This document shows positions 32,519 to 42,491 of a DNA stretch of 64,000 nucleotides, one piece after another (position 1 is the first letter of the stretch; each line of letters starts with the position of its first letter). The position numbers were made by a program, and so were the translations under genes. The notes under the pieces were generated by a model, which was given only the letters and a program-made list of their open reading frames with translations, was not told the DNA's origin and made no database searches. This DNA comes from Methylopila capsulata (GTDB lineage Bacteria > Pseudomonadota > Alphaproteobacteria > Rhizobiales > Methylopilaceae), in contig NZ_JAFBCY010000001.1 of the NCBI RefSeq assembly GCF_016907975.1, forward strand, positions 186,001-250,000, given 5' to 3'.

Positions 32519-32953
32519 TCAGTACGTCCTCCAAAGCCCCGGCGTCGCGAGCTCCAGCAGGTTTCGGTCGGGATCGCGGAAGTAGAGGCTGACGCCGCCG
32601 CGCGGCCAGGCGACCCGTCCCTCGATCGCGACGCCGCCGGCGTCGAGCCGTTTTTCCCACGCGTCCAGCTCGTCGCGCCCGATCGCGAGCGCCACGTGGA
32701 GCGCCCCGGAGCCATCGTGGGCGGGGATCTCTCCGCCCGGCAGGGTCTGGGTGGTCACGCTCGCGCCGCGGGCGAACAGGAGCAGCACGCTCTCCCCGCC
32801 GACGTCGTAGGCGATCAGCCGCGCGTCGGCGAAGAGCTTGGGGAAGCCGAAGAGATGATCGTAGAAGTGCGAGGCGCGAACGAGATCGTCGACGTAGAGC
32901 GCGGTTTCGAGAACGCGGGCGATGCGAGGCGAGCCGGTCCGATCGTCCGCCAT
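32519..32953 (-). CDS. VOC (glyoxalase/bleomycin-resistance fold) protein
   Basis: 144 residues with paired beta-alpha-beta-beta-beta modules: ALYVDDLVRASHFYDHLFGF in the first, HVALAIGRDELDAWEKRL, VSLYFRDPDRNLLELATPGLW in the second. The metal ligands (His and Glu) can be placed, but the substrate cannot. It sits 7 bp after sufT inside the suf operon, which is unusual company. The 117 bp behind it contain a GGAGC...GCTCC hairpin near 32500. Confidence 0.9.
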   Translation of the reverse strand: MADDRTGSPRIARVLETALYVDDLVRASHFYDHLFGFPKLFADARLIAYDVGGESVLLLFARGASVTTQTLPGGEIPAHDGSGALHVALAIGRDELDAWEKRLDAGGVAIEGRVAWPRGGVSLYFRDPDRNLLELATPGLWRTY

Positions 32954-32960
32954 CTCCGCG

Positions 32961-33332
32961 TCACCACATGTCGAGCGCGACGCGGGCCTCGTCGGACATG
33001 CGACTCTGGTCCCACGGCGGATCGAACACCATGGTCACCGTGACCTTGCCGACGCCGGGCACCGAACTGACGGCGTTTTCCACCCAGCCCGGCATCTCGC
33101 CCGCCACGGGGCACCCCGGCGCGGTCAGCGTCATATCGATCGCGATGTCGCGGTCGTCGGACACGTCGATGCGGTAGACGAGCCCGAGTTCGTAGACGTC
33201 GACCGGGATCTCGGGATCGTACACGGTCTTGAGCGCGCCGATGATCTCGTCCGTCAGACGGTCGAGCTCCTCCGGCGGGATCGCGGATGCGGCGGACGGC
33301 GCAAGCGCCGTGGTGGCGTCAGCATCGCTCAT
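32961..33332 (-). CDS. sufT: SUF system Fe-S assembly protein SufT (MIP18/DUF59 family)
   Basis: 123 residues. After an Ala-rich start it has the DUF59 pattern IIGALKTVYDPEIPVDVYELGLVYRI, TLTAPGCPVAGEM (conserved Cys) and VTMVFDPPWDQSRMSDEAR. SufT helps cluster maturation. The ATG at 33332 lies 13 bp after the sufS stop; the open frame upstream is not protein-like. Confidence 0.93.
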   Translation of the reverse strand: MSDADATTALAPSAASAIPPEELDRLTDEIIGALKTVYDPEIPVDVYELGLVYRIDVSDDRDIAIDMTLTAPGCPVAGEMPGWVENAVSSVPGVGKVTVTMVFDPPWDQSRMSDEARVALDMW

Positions 33333-33345
33333 GTCAGAGCCTTTC

Positions 33346-34593
33346 TCACGCGAACAGATCGCGCGCCTTCGTGAGCGCTTCCGCGAGACGATCGATCTCG
33401 TCGGTCGTGTTGTAAAGGGCGAACGAGGCCCGGCAGGTCGAGGTGACGCCGAGCCGCTGCAACAGCGGCTGCGCACAGTGGGTGCCGGCGCGCACCGCGA
33501 CGCCCGATCGGTCCAGCACCGTCGCCACGTCGTGGGCGTGGGCGCCTTCGAGGTTGAAGGCGACGATGGCCCCCTTCCCCGGCGCGTGGCCGAAGATCTT
33601 GACCGCGTTGATCCGGCTCAGCCGTTCCTGGGCGTAGGCGCCGAGCGCAGCTTCATGGGCCGCGATCGCGTCAAGGCCCACGGCGCGCATGTAGTCGAGC
33701 GCGGCGCCGAGGCCGATCGCCTGGACGATCGGCGGCGTGCCGGCTTCGAACCGGTGCGGCGGGTCGCCGTAGGTCACGTTGCCTTCCGTCACGTCGCGGA
33801 TCATCTCGCCGCCGCCGTTGAACGGGGCGAGCGCCCTCAGCCGCTCGGTCTTGCCGTAGAGCGCGCCGATGCCCGTCGGTCCGTAGACCTTGTGGCCGGT
33901 GAGCACGTAGTAGTCGCAGTCGATGTCCTGAACGTCCGGCGCGAGGTGGACCGCGCCTTGGCTTCCGTCGACGAGGACAGGCACGCCGCGCTCGTGCGCC
34001 AGGCGGCAAACCTCCTTCACCGGCACCACGGTGCCGAGCACGTTCGACATGTGCGTGACCGCGACGAACTTGGTGCGCTCCGTCAGCGCGGCCTCGAAGG
34101 CTTCGATGTCGAACGCGCCGTCCTCGCGCACCTGCACCCACTTCAGCACCGCGCCATGGCGCTCGCGCAGGAAGTGCCAGGGCACGATGTTGGAGTGGTG
34201 CTCCATGATGGTGAGGACGATCTCGTCGCCCTCCTTGACGCCTGCGAGGCCGACCCCGTTGGCCACGAGATTGATCGCCTCGGTCGCGGACCGCGTGAAG
34301 ACGATGTCGTCGATCGACGGCGCGTTCAGGAAGGCGCGCACGCTTTCGCGGCCGCCCTCGAAGGCTTCCGTCGCGGCGTTGGCCAGGTAATGCAGGCCGC
34401 GATGAACGTTGGAGTACTCCGTCTCATAGGCGCGCCGCATGCGGTCGAGCACCTGGACGGGCTTCTGCGCCGAAGCGCCGTTGTCGAGATAGGCGAGCGG
34501 CTTGCCGTGAACGGTCAGCGCGAGCGCCGGAAAGTCCGCGCGCAGGCGATCGACGTCGTAGGAAGGCGCGTCAGCGGTATGGGCAAGGGACAT
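33346..34593 (-). CDS. sufS: Cysteine desulfurase SufS (group II)
   Basis: PLP enzyme that supplies sulfur for Fe-S clusters from cysteine. 415 residues: DFPALALTVHGKPLAYLDNGASAQKP at the N-terminus, MEHHSNIVPW, the PLP lysine in TGHKVYGPTGIGALYGK, and the active-site cysteine in RAGTHCAQPLL near 363. No SufE gene is visible in the window. It is separated from sufD by a membrane protein gene. Confidence 0.96.
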   Translation of the reverse strand: MSLAHTADAPSYDVDRLRADFPALALTVHGKPLAYLDNGASAQKPVQVLDRMRRAYETEYSNVHRGLHYLANAATEAFEGGRESVRAFLNAPSIDDIVFTRSATEAINLVANGVGLAGVKEGDEIVLTIMEHHSNIVPWHFLRERHGAVLKWVQVREDGAFDIEAFEAALTERTKFVAVTHMSNVLGTVVPVKEVCRLAHERGVPVLVDGSQGAVHLAPDVQDIDCDYYVLTGHKVYGPTGIGALYGKTERLRALAPFNGGGEMIRDVTEGNVTYGDPPHRFEAGTPPIVQAIGLGAALDYMRAVGLDAIAAHEAALGAYAQERLSRINAVKIFGHAPGKGAIVAFNLEGAHAHDVATVLDRSGVAVRAGTHCAQPLLQRLGVTSTCRASFALYNTTDEIDRLAEALTKARDLFA

Positions 34594-34616
34594 GCTAGTG
34601 ATCTAACTGTTTTGCG

Positions 34617-35291
34617 TCAGATCACAAGCCCCAGCGCCCATGCTCCGGCGACGACCGCTGCGACGGTCCCGAGACCGGCAACGACATGGAGCCCCAGCAC
34701 CTGCAGGGTGGGCACGCCGGTCGCGGCCGAGACGGCCACGACGCCGTATCCGATCGCCAGGGCCGCCGCCACGAGCAGGCTCGCCTCGATCACCGAGAGC
34801 GCCGCGCCCCGCCACTCCTCGCCCGCGAGGGCGGCGGCGCCCATCACGGCGAGGTTGAACAGGCTGAGCACGACCTGCGGGTAGCCGCTCGACGCCATCG
34901 CCGTCCGCATGTCGGCGAAGGCCGTGCCGCGACGCGCCACGCGGAACGTGACTTGGAGAATGAGCGCGATCGCGTAGACCGTGACGATCCCGAGCGCGAC
35001 ATAGCCGAGGAAGACCCCGGCGAGCACAGCGGACGCGCCATAGGCCGTGCGCCACTCGTCGAAGAACGTATCCGGCGCATAGGCCTCGAGCACGGCCGAT
35101 TCGGCCGCCATCACCGCGGCGACGGCCGCGATCGCGATGAACCGCCAGCGCTCGTCGATCCCGACCGCCTGCATCTCGCGCGTGACGCGACGCATGAGGA
35201 CGACGGACTGCGGGACATGGCGCAGCAGCGCGCGCCAGCCGTAGCCGAGCGACAGGGGCGACGCCGCCCCTGCGGACGCGTCGAAGCTCAC
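34617..35291 (-). CDS. Integral membrane protein within the suf operon
   Basis: 224 residues with about five membrane helices: near 50-70, 88-112, 135-158, 165-185 and 195-220. The layout recalls the Yip1 family, but I would not assign it. The start is a GTG that overlaps the sufD stop (GTGA), so translation is coupled to sufD, and sufS follows 23 bp later. A membrane protein between sufD and sufS is not part of the standard SUF set. Confidence 0.82.
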   Translation of the reverse strand: MSFDASAGAASPLSLGYGWRALLRHVPQSVVLMRRVTREMQAVGIDERWRFIAIAAVAAVMAAESAVLEAYAPDTFFDEWRTAYGASAVLAGVFLGYVALGIVTVYAIALILQVTFRVARRGTAFADMRTAMASSGYPQVVLSLFNLAVMGAAALAGEEWRGAALSVIEASLLVAAALAIGYGVVAVSAATGVPTLQVLGLHVVAGLGTVAAVVAGAWALGLVI

Positions 35292-36607
35292 GTCCGGGCG
35301 GTGAGCCAGGCGAGCGCGCGGTCGGTGACGACCTCGCGGAGGCCTTCGTGCTCGATGGTCTCGATGACCTCGCCGACGAAGGCCTGCACCATCAGCGCCT
35401 CGGCCTCCTTCTGGGGAATGCCGCGGGACTTGAGGTAGAACAGCAGTTCGTCGTCGAGCGCGCCCACCGTCGCGCCATGGCCGCAGACCACGTCGTCGGC
35501 GAAGATCTCGAGCTCCGGCTTGGCGTCGGCCTCGGCGCCCTCCGACAGCAGCAGCGCCTGCGCCATCATCTTACCGTCGGTCTTCTGGGCGCCGGGCTTC
35601 ACCACGATCTTGCCCTGGAACACCGAGCGGGCCTCACCGTCGAGCGCGGTCTTGAAATGCTCGCGGCTGGAGCAGCCGACGGCGTCGTGGTCGACCACGA
35701 GCGTGGTGTCGAGGTGCCGCGACGCACCGGCGAAGCCTGCGCCGCGGATTTCCGCGGTCGAGCCGTCGCCCGTGAAGGACACGTAGATCTGCTGGCGGGC
35801 GGCCCGGGCGCCGGCGGCCAGCGCGAAGGTCTTCAACTCGGCCTTCGCCCCGAGGCGCACGGCGAGCGTCGCGAGGTGCAGCGTGTCGAGGCTCTCGTCC
35901 TGGATCTTGACCAGCTCCGCGCGGGCGCCGTCCGCCACGTCGAGCATGATCACGCTGTTGGTCTGGTGCGCGCCGGCGTCGCCGATGTGGCTCTCGATCA
36001 GCAGGACGTTCCCGCCCTCCCCGACCCTGGCCACCACACGGCCATAGGCCGCGTGCTCCGAGCCCGCCTGCACGTTCGCGACATGGATCGGCCGCGACGC
36101 GGTCACGCCCGGCGCGACCGAGACGACGACGCCGTCCGCGACGAAGGCCGCGTTGAGCGCGACGGCGACGTTGCCGGCCGGCGAAACCCCGTCCGACAGC
36201 GCCTCGACGCCGGCGCCGTTCACCAGCGCGTCCTTGAGCAGCGTCACCGACACGCCCTCAGCCGTCGCGAGATCCGACAGCTCCTCGACGAAGCGGCCGT
36301 TGACGAAGGTCACGCGGGTGGCGTCGATCGCCGCGTAGGGGGCAAGCGCGCCACGGGCCGCAGCGATCATCACGCCGTCGGGCGCGCCTGCGATCGGCTT
36401 GGCGTCGCGCATCAGCGCGCGCAGGTCGGTGTACTTCCAGTCCTCGACGCGGCGCGACGGCAGGCCCGCCGCCTTGAAGGCGTCGAAAGCGGTCCGGCGG
36501 CGCTCCGCCACCGCCGAGTCGCCGGGAAGCCCCGCGAAGGCCGAGGCGAAGATCTCGGAGAGCGCGGTCTCGGCGGCGGTGCGGATGGAGCGAACTTCGG
36601 CGTTCAT
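35288..36607 (-). CDS. sufD: Fe-S cluster assembly scaffold protein SufD
   Basis: Partner of SufB in the SufBC2D scaffold complex. 439 residues: a helical N-terminal part with PSRRVEDWKYTDLRALM, then the long beta-helix core with VFQGKIVVKPGAQKTDGKMMAQAL and the C-terminal VCGHGATVGALDDELLFYLKSRGI. The ATG at 36607 follows GAGGAG; a GTG at 36625 overlapping the sufC stop would add six residues. Confidence 0.96.
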   Translation of the reverse strand: MNAEVRSIRTAAETALSEIFASAFAGLPGDSAVAERRRTAFDAFKAAGLPSRRVEDWKYTDLRALMRDAKPIAGAPDGVMIAAARGALAPYAAIDATRVTFVNGRFVEELSDLATAEGVSVTLLKDALVNGAGVEALSDGVSPAGNVAVALNAAFVADGVVVSVAPGVTASRPIHVANVQAGSEHAAYGRVVARVGEGGNVLLIESHIGDAGAHQTNSVIMLDVADGARAELVKIQDESLDTLHLATLAVRLGAKAELKTFALAAGARAARQQIYVSFTGDGSTAEIRGAGFAGASRHLDTTLVVDHDAVGCSSREHFKTALDGEARSVFQGKIVVKPGAQKTDGKMMAQALLLSEGAEADAKPELEIFADDVVCGHGATVGALDDELLFYLKSRGIPQKEAEALMVQAFVGEVIETIEHEGLREVVTDRALAWLTART

Positions 36608-36621
36608 CGGTTCGTCGCTCC

Positions 36622-37374
<753 letters not shown>

Positions 37375-37398
37375 TGTCTTCCCGTTTCCCAAACTCAT

Positions 37399-37491
37399 CA
37401 TCCCGGCCGAGCAAAGCGAGAGCCGGGATCGTCCCTCAAGGACGCGCAATCTGCGCGCGATCCCGGATCGGCCTTGAGGCCGTCCGGGATG
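37399..37491. repeat. Palindromic intergenic repeat between sufB and sufC
   Basis: Two stem-loops: ATCCCGGC (37400-37407) with GCCGGGAT (37422-37429), and ATCCCGGATCGGCC (37460-37473) with GGCCGTCCGGGAT (37478-37490) around TTGA. Related CCCGGC palindromes occur at four other intergenic places in this window. It is the same kind of dispersed element known from many Rhizobiales. In the suf message it may form a strong hairpin that tunes sufC relative to sufB. Confidence 0.75.
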
Positions 37492-37504
37492 ACGCGGTCT
37501 GTGA

Positions 37505-38974
37505 TTAACCCACGCTGCCTTCGAGCGAGATCGAGATCAGCTTCTGAGCCTCGACCGCGAACTCCATCGGCAGCTGCTGCAGCACGTCCTTGACGAAGCC
37601 GTTGACGATGAGCGCCACCGCCTCCTCCTCCGACAGCCCGCGCTGCAGGCAGTAGAACTTCTGGTCGTCCGAGATCTTGGACGTCGTCGCCTCGTGCTCG
37701 AACACCGCGGTCGAGGTCTTGGCCTCGAGGTAGGGCACGGTGTGCGCGCCGCACTCGTCGCCGATCAGCAGGCTGTCGCAGTTCGTGAAGTTGCGGGCGT
37801 TGGTCGCCTTGCGGTGCGCCGAGACGAGGCCGCGGTAGGTGTTCTGCGAGCGCCCGGCCGAGATGCCCTTCGAGATGATCTTCGAGGTGGTGTTCTTGCC
37901 CAGGTGGATCATCTTGGTGCCCGAGTCGACCTGCTGACGGCCGTTCGAGATCGCGATCGAGTAGAACTCGCCGCGCGATCCATCACCTCTCAGGATGCAG
38001 CTCGGGTACTTCCAGGTGATGGCCGAACCGGTCTCCACCTGCGTCCAGGAGATCTTCGAGTTCTTGCCGCGGCAGTCGCCGCGCTTGGTCACGAAGTTGT
38101 ATATGCCGCCCTTGCCCTCGGCGTCGCCGGGGTACCAGTTCTGGACGGTGGAGTATTTGATCTCGGCGTCGTCGTGGGCGACGAGCTCCACCACCGCGGC
38201 GTGCAGCTGGTTCTCGTCGCGCATCGGTGCGGTGCAGCCCTCGAGATAGCTCACGAACGAGCCCTCGTCGGCGATGATCAGCGTGCGCTCGAACTGGCCG
38301 GTGTTCTGCTCGTTGATGCGGAAATAGGTCGAGAGCTCCATCGGGCAGCGGACGCCCTTGGGCACGTAGACGAACGAGCCGTCCGAGAACACGGCGGAGT
38401 TCAGCGTCGCGAAGAAGTTGTCCGAGGTCGGGACCACCGAGCCCAGGTACTTCTTCACCAGCTCCGGGTGCTCGCGGATCGCCTCGGAGATCGGGCAGAA
38501 GATGACGCCGGCCTGGGCCAGCTCCTTCTTGAAGGTGGTCGCAACCGAGACGGAGTCGAACACGGCGTCGACGGCGACGCGGCGCTGCTCCACGCCGGCG
38601 AGAATCTCCTGCTCGCGCAGCGGAATGCCGAGCTTCTCGTAGGTGCGCAGCAGCTCGGGATCGACTTCGTCGAGCGTCTTCGGCCCCGGCGTCGATTTCG
38701 GCGCGGAGTAATAATACAGCTCGTCATAGGCGATCGGCGGGTAGTCCACGCGCGCCCAGTTCGGCTCGACCATCGTCCGCCAGCGCCGGTAGGCGTCGAG
38801 CCGCCACTCCAGCATCCACTCCGGCTCGCCCTTCTTGGCCGAGATGAAGCGGACGGTGTCCTCCGAAAGGCCCTTCTCGGCGCGATCGGATTCGATGTCG
38901 GTGACGAAGCCGTATTTGTACTGGTCGACGTCGATCTCGCGGACGCGGGCGACGGTCTCCTGAACAGCCGGCAT
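37505..38974 (-). CDS. sufB: Fe-S cluster assembly scaffold protein SufB
   Basis: Main scaffold subunit of SufBC2D. 489 residues, full length. Visible are [21 protein letters not shown] near 140, [22 protein letters not shown] near 225, the stretch with [22 protein letters not shown], and the C-terminal [20 protein letters not shown] with conserved cysteines and [17 protein letters not shown]. It follows the cysteine desulfurase gene by 99 bp. Confidence 0.97.
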   Translation of the reverse strand: MPAVQETVARVREIDVDQYKYGFVTDIESDRAEKGLSEDTVRFISAKKGEPEWMLEWRLDAYRRWRTMVEPNWARVDYPPIAYDELYYYSAPKSTPGPKTLDEVDPELLRTYEKLGIPLREQEILAGVEQRRVAVDAVFDSVSVATTFKKELAQAGVIFCPISEAIREHPELVKKYLGSVVPTSDNFFATLNSAVFSDGSFVYVPKGVRCPMELSTYFRINEQNTGQFERTLIIADEGSFVSYLEGCTAPMRDENQLHAAVVELVAHDDAEIKYSTVQNWYPGDAEGKGGIYNFVTKRGDCRGKNSKISWTQVETGSAITWKYPSCILRGDGSRGEFYSIAISNGRQQVDSGTKMIHLGKNTTSKIISKGISAGRSQNTYRGLVSAHRKATNARNFTNCDSLLIGDECGAHTVPYLEAKTSTAVFEHEATTSKISDDQKFYCLQRGLSEEEAVALIVNGFVKDVLQQLPMEFAVEAQKLISISLEGSVG

Positions 38975-39073
38975 ATTTCTTCACTCCCATCCGTCCGGCG
39001 GAAGGCCAGGCGGCGCTTGAACGAGTCTAAGTAACAGGAATGCGACGCTTGCTGAAGGCCGATCGGCGCAACG

Positions 39074-40240
39074 TCAAGCCGCGTTCGCTTGAGATACGAT
39101 GCGCTTGACGATGTCGGACCAAGCCGCGAGGAACGTTTCGGCGTCGTTCGGTCCCGATGACCAGCCAAAGCTCGCGCGCAGCATTCCGCTCGACAGATCG
39201 TGCGTGACTCCCATTGCGTCAAGCACCGGAGACGCTTTCGCTTTCCCTGACGAGCAAGCCGACCCGGACGACACCGAGACGCCCGCAAGATCGAGCCCGA
39301 TCATCGCGCTCGACGACGACACCCGTGGGTCGGCGAAGCACGAGGTGTTTGGCAACCGCGGCGCTTCCGCGCCAAAGATCGTGACCGGGCCGAGCGCCTT
39401 CACGCCGGCCTCGAGCCGGTCGCGCTGCTCGGCCAGACGGGCGAAGGCCTCTAGGTCACGGCCGGCGGCCTCCGCCGCGACGCCCATACCGATGATGCCT
39501 GGCGCGTTCTCCGTGCCGCTGCGCCATCCCCGCTCCTGCCCGCCGCCACGCAGCACCACATCTTCGACGAGCAGGGCGTCATGGGCTCGGATGAGCGCGC
39601 CGACGCCGGCAGGTCCGCCGAACTTGTGTGCGGAGATGGCGATGAAGTCGCAACCGAGTTCGGCGATGTCGACCGGAATTTTTCCCGCGGCCTGTACAGC
39701 GTCGACATGGACCAAACCGCCGTAGCGCTTGGCAATCGCAGTGGCCTCGGCGACAGGCTGGATTACGCCGGTCTCATTGTTGGCGAGCATGAGCGCCATC
39801 ATCATCCGCTCGCCGGGGCGCTCCTCACGATGCCGTGCAAAGAACCACTCCACCGCCCCGAGATTCACAACGCCTTGGCTGTCAACGGGAACGCTCTCAA
39901 TCTCTGAGCGGGAGAACCGCCAACCCCTCATTACGGCAGGGTGCTCGATCGCGGACACGATCAATCGCGTCACGGGCCTCGGATCGCTTGCGTCCTTGAT
40001 CGAAGGGCTGAGCGCAAGGTTTGAGGCTTCCGTGCCGCCACTCGTGAAGGTTATGCAATCAGCATCCGCGCCGACGAGCACAGCGATCGATCTTCGAGCA
40101 GCCTCGATCATGCCACGCTTGGCGCGACCCTCAGAATGGACCGAGGAGGGGTTGCCCGTCAGGGTCAACGCCTCAGTCATCGCTGAAATGACGGCCGGGC
40201 GCACCGTGGTGGTGGCGTTGTGGTCGAGATAGACGCGCAT
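39074..40240 (-). CDS. Cysteine desulfurase of the IscS/NifS group, first gene of the suf operon
   Basis: 388 residues: VYLDHNATTTVRPAV at the N-terminus, TSGGTEASNLAL, NNETGVIQPV, the PLP lysine in ISAHKFGGPAGVGAL, and the long active-site loop SSGSACSSGKAKASPVLDAMG that marks group I. It corresponds to the sufS2 gene that heads suf operons in rhizobia. The operon therefore has two desulfurases of different groups. No Rrf2-type regulator gene lies between it and sufB, where many alphaproteobacteria have one. Confidence 0.93.
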   Translation of the reverse strand: MRVYLDHNATTTVRPAVISAMTEALTLTGNPSSVHSEGRAKRGMIEAARRSIAVLVGADADCITFTSGGTEASNLALSPSIKDASDPRPVTRLIVSAIEHPAVMRGWRFSRSEIESVPVDSQGVVNLGAVEWFFARHREERPGERMMMALMLANNETGVIQPVAEATAIAKRYGGLVHVDAVQAAGKIPVDIAELGCDFIAISAHKFGGPAGVGALIRAHDALLVEDVVLRGGGQERGWRSGTENAPGIIGMGVAAEAAGRDLEAFARLAEQRDRLEAGVKALGPVTIFGAEAPRLPNTSCFADPRVSSSSAMIGLDLAGVSVSSGSACSSGKAKASPVLDAMGVTHDLSSGMLRASFGWSSGPNDAETFLAAWSDIVKRIVSQANAA

Positions 40241-40294
40241 CGGGGCCTCCGATCGTCATCGCCGGGCCGCAGAGGCTGAACGGACGCGCAAGCC

Positions 40295-40422
40295 TTGCAT
40301 TCCGCCGGATCATTCGTGCTAGAGACAGCGCTTCCTATATGCAAGGCGGCCGCGCGGCCATGGCCGCTGACGCAGCCTTGCGCCGCGTTTCGCGAATGAG
40401 GGAGCGGCCGCGCTCCGTTTTT
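40295..40422 (+). ncRNA. Possible small RNA or attenuator ahead of the hydrolase gene
   Basis: A good sigma-70 promoter (TTGCAT at 40295-40300, 17-bp spacer, GCTAGA at 40318-40323) is followed by about 100 bp of structured sequence. That includes the pair GCAAGGC (40341-40347) and GCCTTGC (40375-40381). It ends in a rho-independent terminator: GGAGCG, loop GCCG, CGCTCC, then GTTTTT (40401-40422). The hydrolase start codon is only 13 bp after the terminator. The transcript could be a free small RNA or a leader with conditional read-through. Confidence 0.45.
40401..40422 (+). terminator. Rho-independent terminator in the leader of the hydrolase gene
   Basis: A 6-bp stem GGAGCG / CGCTCC with a 4-nt loop is followed by G and five T. 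The hydrolase ribosome binding site AAGGA begins two bases after the T run, so the stem lies between promoter and gene. Confidence 0.6.
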
Positions 40423-40435
40423 CAAGGACACATCC

Positions 40436-41131
40436 ATGCCCGAGGTGATCTTCAACGGACCGGCCGGCCGCATCGAAGGCCGCTACCACCCGGCCAAGAA
40501 GCGGCGGGCTCCGATCGCGCTCATCCTGCACCCCCACCCGCAGTTCGGGGGCACGATGAACAATCAGATCGTGTACAACCTCTATTACGCCTTCCTGAAC
40601 CGCGGCTTCTCCGTCCTGCGCTTCAACTTCCGCGGCGTCGGCCGCAGCCAGGGCAACTTCGACCACGGCTCGGGCGAGCTCTCGGACGCCGCCTCCGCGC
40701 TTGACTGGGCGCAGGCGCTGAACCCCGACGCGCGCGCGTGCTGGATCGCCGGCGTCTCGTTCGGGGCGTGGATCGGCATGCAGCTGCTGATGCGCCGGCC
40801 CGAGGTCGAGGGCTTCATCTCGGTCGCCCCGCCCGCCAACCGCTTCGACTTCTCGTTTCTCGCGCCCTGCCCGTCCTCCGGCCTGTTCGTGCACGGCGAC
40901 CAGGACCGCGTGGCGCCGATGAAGGACGTCCAGACGCTGATCGAGAAGCTGAAGACGCAGAAGGGCATCGTGATCGACCAGTCGATCATTCCCGGCGCGA
41001 ACCACTTCTTCGAGAACCGCACCGAGGAGCTGCTGGTCGAGGTGAACGCCTACCTCGACAAGCGCCTCGGCCCGATCGGCGAGGTCGCCGCGCCCCAGGC
41101 GCCCGCCGACACCGGCGAAGACGCGGCGTAA
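40436..41131 (+). CDS. Alpha/beta hydrolase of the conserved short-form family
   Basis: 231 residues. HPHPQFGGTMNN near 36 (the oxyanion region), NFRGVGRSQG near 65, the nucleophile elbow GVSFGAWIGM near 105, the Asp of HGDQDRVAP and the His of GANHFF form a full set. Close homologues are widespread in proteobacteria without a known substrate. The ATG follows AAGGA by seven bases. It is divergent from the suf operon. Confidence 0.92.
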   Translation: MPEVIFNGPAGRIEGRYHPAKKRRAPIALILHPHPQFGGTMNNQIVYNLYYAFLNRGFSVLRFNFRGVGRSQGNFDHGSGELSDAASALDWAQALNPDARACWIAGVSFGAWIGMQLLMRRPEVEGFISVAPPANRFDFSFLAPCPSSGLFVHGDQDRVAPMKDVQTLIEKLKTQKGIVIDQSIIPGANHFFENRTEELLVEVNAYLDKRLGPIGEVAAPQAPADTGEDAA

Positions 41132-41164
41132 AGTCCTCAGTCCGCGCCGTTACGCTGACGTTTT

Positions 41165-41307
41165 GTCCCGGCCTTGAGCCGGGACCCAGACCCCCGCGGC
41201 CTTAGAATTGTCCCCGGGGGGAACACGCGCAGCCCGACGCGTCGCGGTCTCTATTTCAAGCTGTCGCGGCTATGGGTTCCGGCATTCCGCTGCGTCGCAG
41301 CCGGAAC
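41165..41307. repeat. Palindromic repeats between the hydrolase and lipA genes
   Basis: GTCCCGGC (41165-41172) pairs with GCCGGGAC (41178-41185), and GTTCCGGC (41276-41283) with GCCGGAAC (41300-41307). They fill the gap between two convergent genes and could act as a bidirectional terminator. The first stem is the same type as those near 37.4 and 60.56 kb. Confidence 0.6.
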
Positions 41308-41349
41308 GACGGCGCGCTTGAGCATGCGCCGTCCGGCCCCGGACCCGGT

Positions 41350-42333
41350 TTACTCCGCCGCAACCGCTGCGGGCTTCGCGCCGAGCTTCGCCGCACGGTT
41401 CGCCACCATCTTCGCGAAGTCCTCTCCCGCGTGGTGCGAGGACCGCGTGAGCGGGCTCGACGACACCATCAGAAAGCCCTTGGCGTAGGCGATCGTCTCG
41501 TAGGACTTGAACTCGTCCGGCGTCACGAAGCGGGCGATGGCGTGGTGGCGCTTGGTGGGCTGCAGGTATTGGCCGATCGTCAGAAAATCGACCTCGGCGG
41601 TGCGCAGGTCGTCCATCAGCTGTAGCACCTCGTTCCGCTCTTCGCCCAGCCCCACCATGATGCCCGACTTGGTGAACATCGTCGGGTCGAGCTCCTTCAC
41701 GCGCTGCAGCAGGCGGATGGAGTGGAAGTACCGTGCGCCGGGTCGGACGGTGAGATAGAGCGACGGCACGCATTCGAGGTTGTGGTTGAACACGTCGGGC
41801 CGGGCCTCGACGACGATCTCCAGCGCGCCGGGCTTCCGCAGGAAGTCGGGCGTCAGCACCTCGATCGTGGTGCCAGGGCTCGATCGCCGGATGGCGCGGA
41901 TGACGTCGGCGAAGTGACTGGCGCCGCCGTCCGCGAGGTCGTCGCGGTCGACCGAGGTGATGACCACGTGGTGCAGGCCAAGCTTGGCGACGGCCTCCGC
42001 CACCCGGCCGGGCTCGCCAAGGTCGACCGCTTCGGGCATGCCGGTGCGGACGTTGCAGAAGGCGCAGGCGCGGGTGCAGGTGTCGCCCAGGATCATGAAG
42101 GTCGCGTGCTTCTTCGACCAACACTCGCCGATGTTCGGGCAGCCGGCCTCCTCGCACACGGTGACGAGCTTGTTGGAGCGCACGATCTCCTGCGTCTCGC
42201 GCCACACCGGCGACCCCGGCGCGCGCACGCGGATCCAGTCCGGCTTCTTTAACTGCTCGGTCTCGGGCCGGCGCGCCTTCTCGGGATGGCGCGGCCGGGC
42301 GGGGCCGTTCGTGCGATCGAGCACCGTGACCAT
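41350..42333 (-). CDS. lipA: Lipoyl synthase
   Basis: Radical SAM enzyme that inserts two sulfurs into octanoyl groups on E2 and similar domains. 327 residues with the auxiliary-cluster cysteines in [14 protein letters not shown], the radical SAM cluster motif CTRACAFC and the C-terminal [12 protein letters not shown]. The ATG at 42333 gives a start [10 protein letters not shown]; an open frame further up is not protein-like. It closes the leftward PDH region, so lipoylation capacity is encoded beside its substrates. Confidence 0.97.
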   Translation of the reverse strand: MVTVLDRTNGPARPRHPEKARRPETEQLKKPDWIRVRAPGSPVWRETQEIVRSNKLVTVCEEAGCPNIGECWSKKHATFMILGDTCTRACAFCNVRTGMPEAVDLGEPGRVAEAVAKLGLHHVVITSVDRDDLADGGASHFADVIRAIRRSSPGTTIEVLTPDFLRKPGALEIVVEARPDVFNHNLECVPSLYLTVRPGARYFHSIRLLQRVKELDPTMFTKSGIMVGLGEERNEVLQLMDDLRTAEVDFLTIGQYLQPTKRHHAIARFVTPDEFKSYETIAYAKGFLMVSSSPLTRSSHHAGEDFAKMVANRAAKLGAKPAAVAAE

Positions 42334-42382
42334 GGGAGCCTGTCGTCTTTCCGTTTCCGCCGCGAGCGTCATCGCAGCAAAC

Positions 42383-42413
42383 AAAAAGGAGAGCGGACAT
42401 GCGCCCGCTCTCC
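42383..42413 (-). terminator. Rho-independent terminator after the GlsB/YeaQ-like gene
   Basis: On the minus strand GGAGAGCGG pairs with CCGCTCTCC across an 8-nt loop and is followed by five T (42387-42383). It is 78 bp downstream of the stress membrane protein gene and 50 bp upstream of lipA, so it separates the two and implies that lipA has its own promoter. Confidence 0.75.
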
Positions 42414-42491
42414 TCAAACTTTAGGCGAAGACGCCTTCGCCGTCGATCCGCACGCTCGGCTCCGCATGGCGGAGGAGCGTGCGCTGCAGCC

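Noticed and set aside
40241-40435. Iron-responsive operator (IscR, RirA or Irr type) before the suf operon
   Set aside because: I found only a short imperfect symmetry near 40300 and nothing that clearly fits a known consensus.
42421-42491. Tiny open frame between the stress gene and its terminator
   Set aside because: It is about 15 codons long, lacks a ribosome binding site and resembles nothing known.
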